From an uncultured Terrimonas sp. (lineage in GTDB: Bacteria; Bacteroidota; Bacteroidia; Chitinophagales; Chitinophagaceae): DNA of 6,485 bases. Location of the stretch: contig CAMPJQ010000168.1 in NCBI GenBank assembly GCA_946886925.1, forward strand, positions 1 through 6,485, written 5' to 3'. Within the stretch, counting starts at the first letter, position 1. Every line of letters begins with the position of its first letter. A program made the translations under genes and the position numbers. Shown here piece after piece: positions 5,333 through 6,485 of this stretch. The notes under the pieces are model-generated. The model did no database searches, was not told where the DNA came from, and saw only the letters and a list, made by a program, of their open reading frames with translations.

Positions 5333-6485
5333 TTACCTTTTAATCTGTTTCGGCCGATGCAAAATTGCCAGTAATACCGGCAGCAATACCAGGTTGGTTA
5401 CTGTAGCAGAAAGCAGCGTAAGTGAAGTAAGCCAGCCAAGAGCCTGAGTACCTCCGAAACCACTGAAAATAAAAATGCTGAAACCAGCAATCAATACTAA
5501 AGAAGTATAAATAATGCTAATACCTGTGTGATGAATCGTTTGCAGGATAGTAGGCTTTACCATATTATTGTTAACCGGTAACTCCTGCCGGTAATTAACC
5601 AGGAAGCGGATGGTTACGTCAATAGCAATGCCCAGAGCAATCCCAAAAATCAATACAGTGGATGGTTTAAGTGGAACGCCCGCCCAGCCCATAATGCCGG
5701 CGGTTAGCATTAACGGAATAATATTAGGTATCAAGGAACAGATCAATATGCGAACCGATTTAAAAAGGTAAAACATACATAGCGCAATCAGCAAAAAGGC
5801 CCACATAATACTTTCCTGCAATCCACTTATGATAAAGCGGCTGCCTTCTAAAAACGTAACGCTGGTACCGGTAAAGCGCACATCAAATTTGGTTGAATCA
5901 AAAAGCTCATTGGATCTTTTTTTGATGTCGGCCAATATGGGCGGTAGTTTTTTGCTGCCTACATCAGCCATATTAACACTAATACGGGTTTTTTGACGCG
6001 TACTATCCATAAAAGCGTTCATCAGTTGCTGGAAAACATTACTATTGGTATTACCAGTATCCTTTTTTACCCTTAAATAGTCGTTTACAAACGCGCCATC
6101 AAAAGCGTTGGGCAATGCGTAGTTCAGGCTGTCGCCATTGTAAAACCCCTGTTTGGCAAATTTCAATGCTTCCACAAGCGATAGCGGACGGGCCATTTCG
6201 GGTTTGGCAGCAATATATTGGGAAAGAGAATCAATTTTCTGAAAAATATTCAGGGCTTTCATCCCAACAAATCCATATTTTTTTTTCGTGTCTACAATGA
6301 TCTCTAAGGGCATAATACCTTCAAAATGCTTTTCAAAAAATTTCAGGTCTGTATAAATTTTATCGGTTTTTGGTATATCGTCAACCATGTGCCCAACCGA
6401 TACGAGCCGGAGCATACCCGAAATAGAAAATACAATAACCAGCCCGGTAACAATATAAATTACTTTGGTATGGTTAAACACCCAT
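5333..6485 (-). CDS. MMPL/RND-family inner-membrane transporter, C-terminal half (5' end outside window)
   Basis: This is an inner-membrane permease of the RND superfamily, MMPL/HAE3-like branch, probably moving lipids or other hydrophobic compounds by proton exchange. About 384 residues are visible. The GTG at 6481 is not a start: the frame continues upstream to the edge (WVFNHT...), and the visible part matches only the second half of a protein usually near 750-800 residues. Numbered from that valine, TM7 is about 5-27, a periplasmic porter loop about 28-222 (with PLEIIVDTKKK at 59-69 and RPLSLVEALKF at 98-108), then TM8 (224-242), TM9 (246-268), TM10 (275-296, GIALGIAIDVTIRFLVNYRQEL), TM11 (319-342, then GFGGTQALG) and TM12 (351-374). 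D288 in TM10 is a candidate proton-relay residue. The protein ends in a short basic tail, RPKQIKR. It reads in the same direction as the SusC gene but is separated from it by 423 bp and a promoter, so it is likely a separate unit. The exact substrate is unknown. Confidence 0.9.
   Translation of the reverse strand, partial: WVFNHTKVIYIVTGLVIVFSISGMLRLVSVGHMVDDIPKTDKIYTDLKFFEKHFEGIMPLEIIVDTKKKYGFVGMKALNIFQKIDSLSQYIAAKPEMARPLSLVEALKFAKQGFYNGDSLNYALPNAFDGAFVNDYLRVKKDTGNTNSNVFQQLMNAFMDSTRQKTRISVNMADVGSKKLPPILADIKKRSNELFDSTKFDVRFTGTSVTFLEGSRFIISGLQESIMWAFLLIALCMFYLFKSVRILICSLIPNIIPLMLTAGIMGWAGVPLKPSTVLIFGIALGIAIDVTIRFLVNYRQELPVNNNMVKPTILQTIHHTGISIIYTSLVLIAGFSIFIFSGFGGTQALGWLTSLTLLSATVTNLVLLPVLLAILHRPKQIKR

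Noticed and set aside
5217..5447. Plus-strand open frame of 76 codons spanning the palindromic element and the transporter's 3' end
   Set aside because: Half of it is antisense to the well-supported transporter gene and the rest crosses the hairpins. Its residue make-up (many R, H, N, S, no domain) is not protein-like.
6479..6481. GTG as the start codon of the MMPL transporter
   Set aside because: The frame stays open through TGG to the window edge, and the visible protein begins at what aligns with the seventh membrane helix. The GTG is an internal valine codon and the gene is cut by the window.
1..6485. CRISPR array, insertion sequence, tandem repeat or other mobile-element signature
   Set aside because: I saw no regularly spaced direct repeats, transposase fragments, terminal inverted repeats with target duplications, or tRNA-linked attachment site.

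Overview
The window looks like chromosomal DNA of a Bacteroidota, most likely a Chitinophagaceae-type organism (genus not determinable from this sequence alone). The evidence is a SusC/SusD outer-membrane pair, a Bacteroidota-type -33/-7 promoter (TTG...TAnnTTTG), AT-rich leaders with no Shine-Dalgarno sequence, and an MMPL/RND permease of a type familiar from this phylum. All recognisable genes lie on the minus strand, so the transcription order is right to left.

Layout in transcription order: (1) 6485-5333, the C-terminal half of an MMPL/RND-family inner-membrane transporter whose 5' end lies outside the window. (2) 5332-4910, a 423-bp gap with a weak terminator-like hairpin just after the transporter, a pair of hairpins resembling a dispersed palindromic intergenic element, a featureless AT-rich stretch, and the promoter of the SusC gene overlapped by a long dyad. 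(3) 4909-1691, a 1072-residue SusC/RagA-type TonB-dependent outer-membrane transporter. (4) 1690-1632, a short intercistronic spacer holding a hairpin. (5) 1631-204, a 475-residue SusD-like lipoprotein of the SusD-like_2 kind. (6) 179-150, a strong intrinsic terminator ending the SusCD unit. (7) 149-1, a possible promoter and the first codons of another minus-strand gene that leaves the window.

The SusC and SusD products should form one complex: the lipoprotein lid captures an oligomeric nutrient at the cell surface and the TonB-dependent barrel imports it. No glycanase, peptidase, sensor or sigma/anti-sigma gene is visible, so the substrate cannot be assigned. The MMPL gene appears to be a separate transcription unit.

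I see no previously undescribed system here. The points most worth a second look are the 10-bp perfect inverted repeat wrapped around the SusC promoter, the intercistronic hairpin, and the palindromic element downstream of the transporter.
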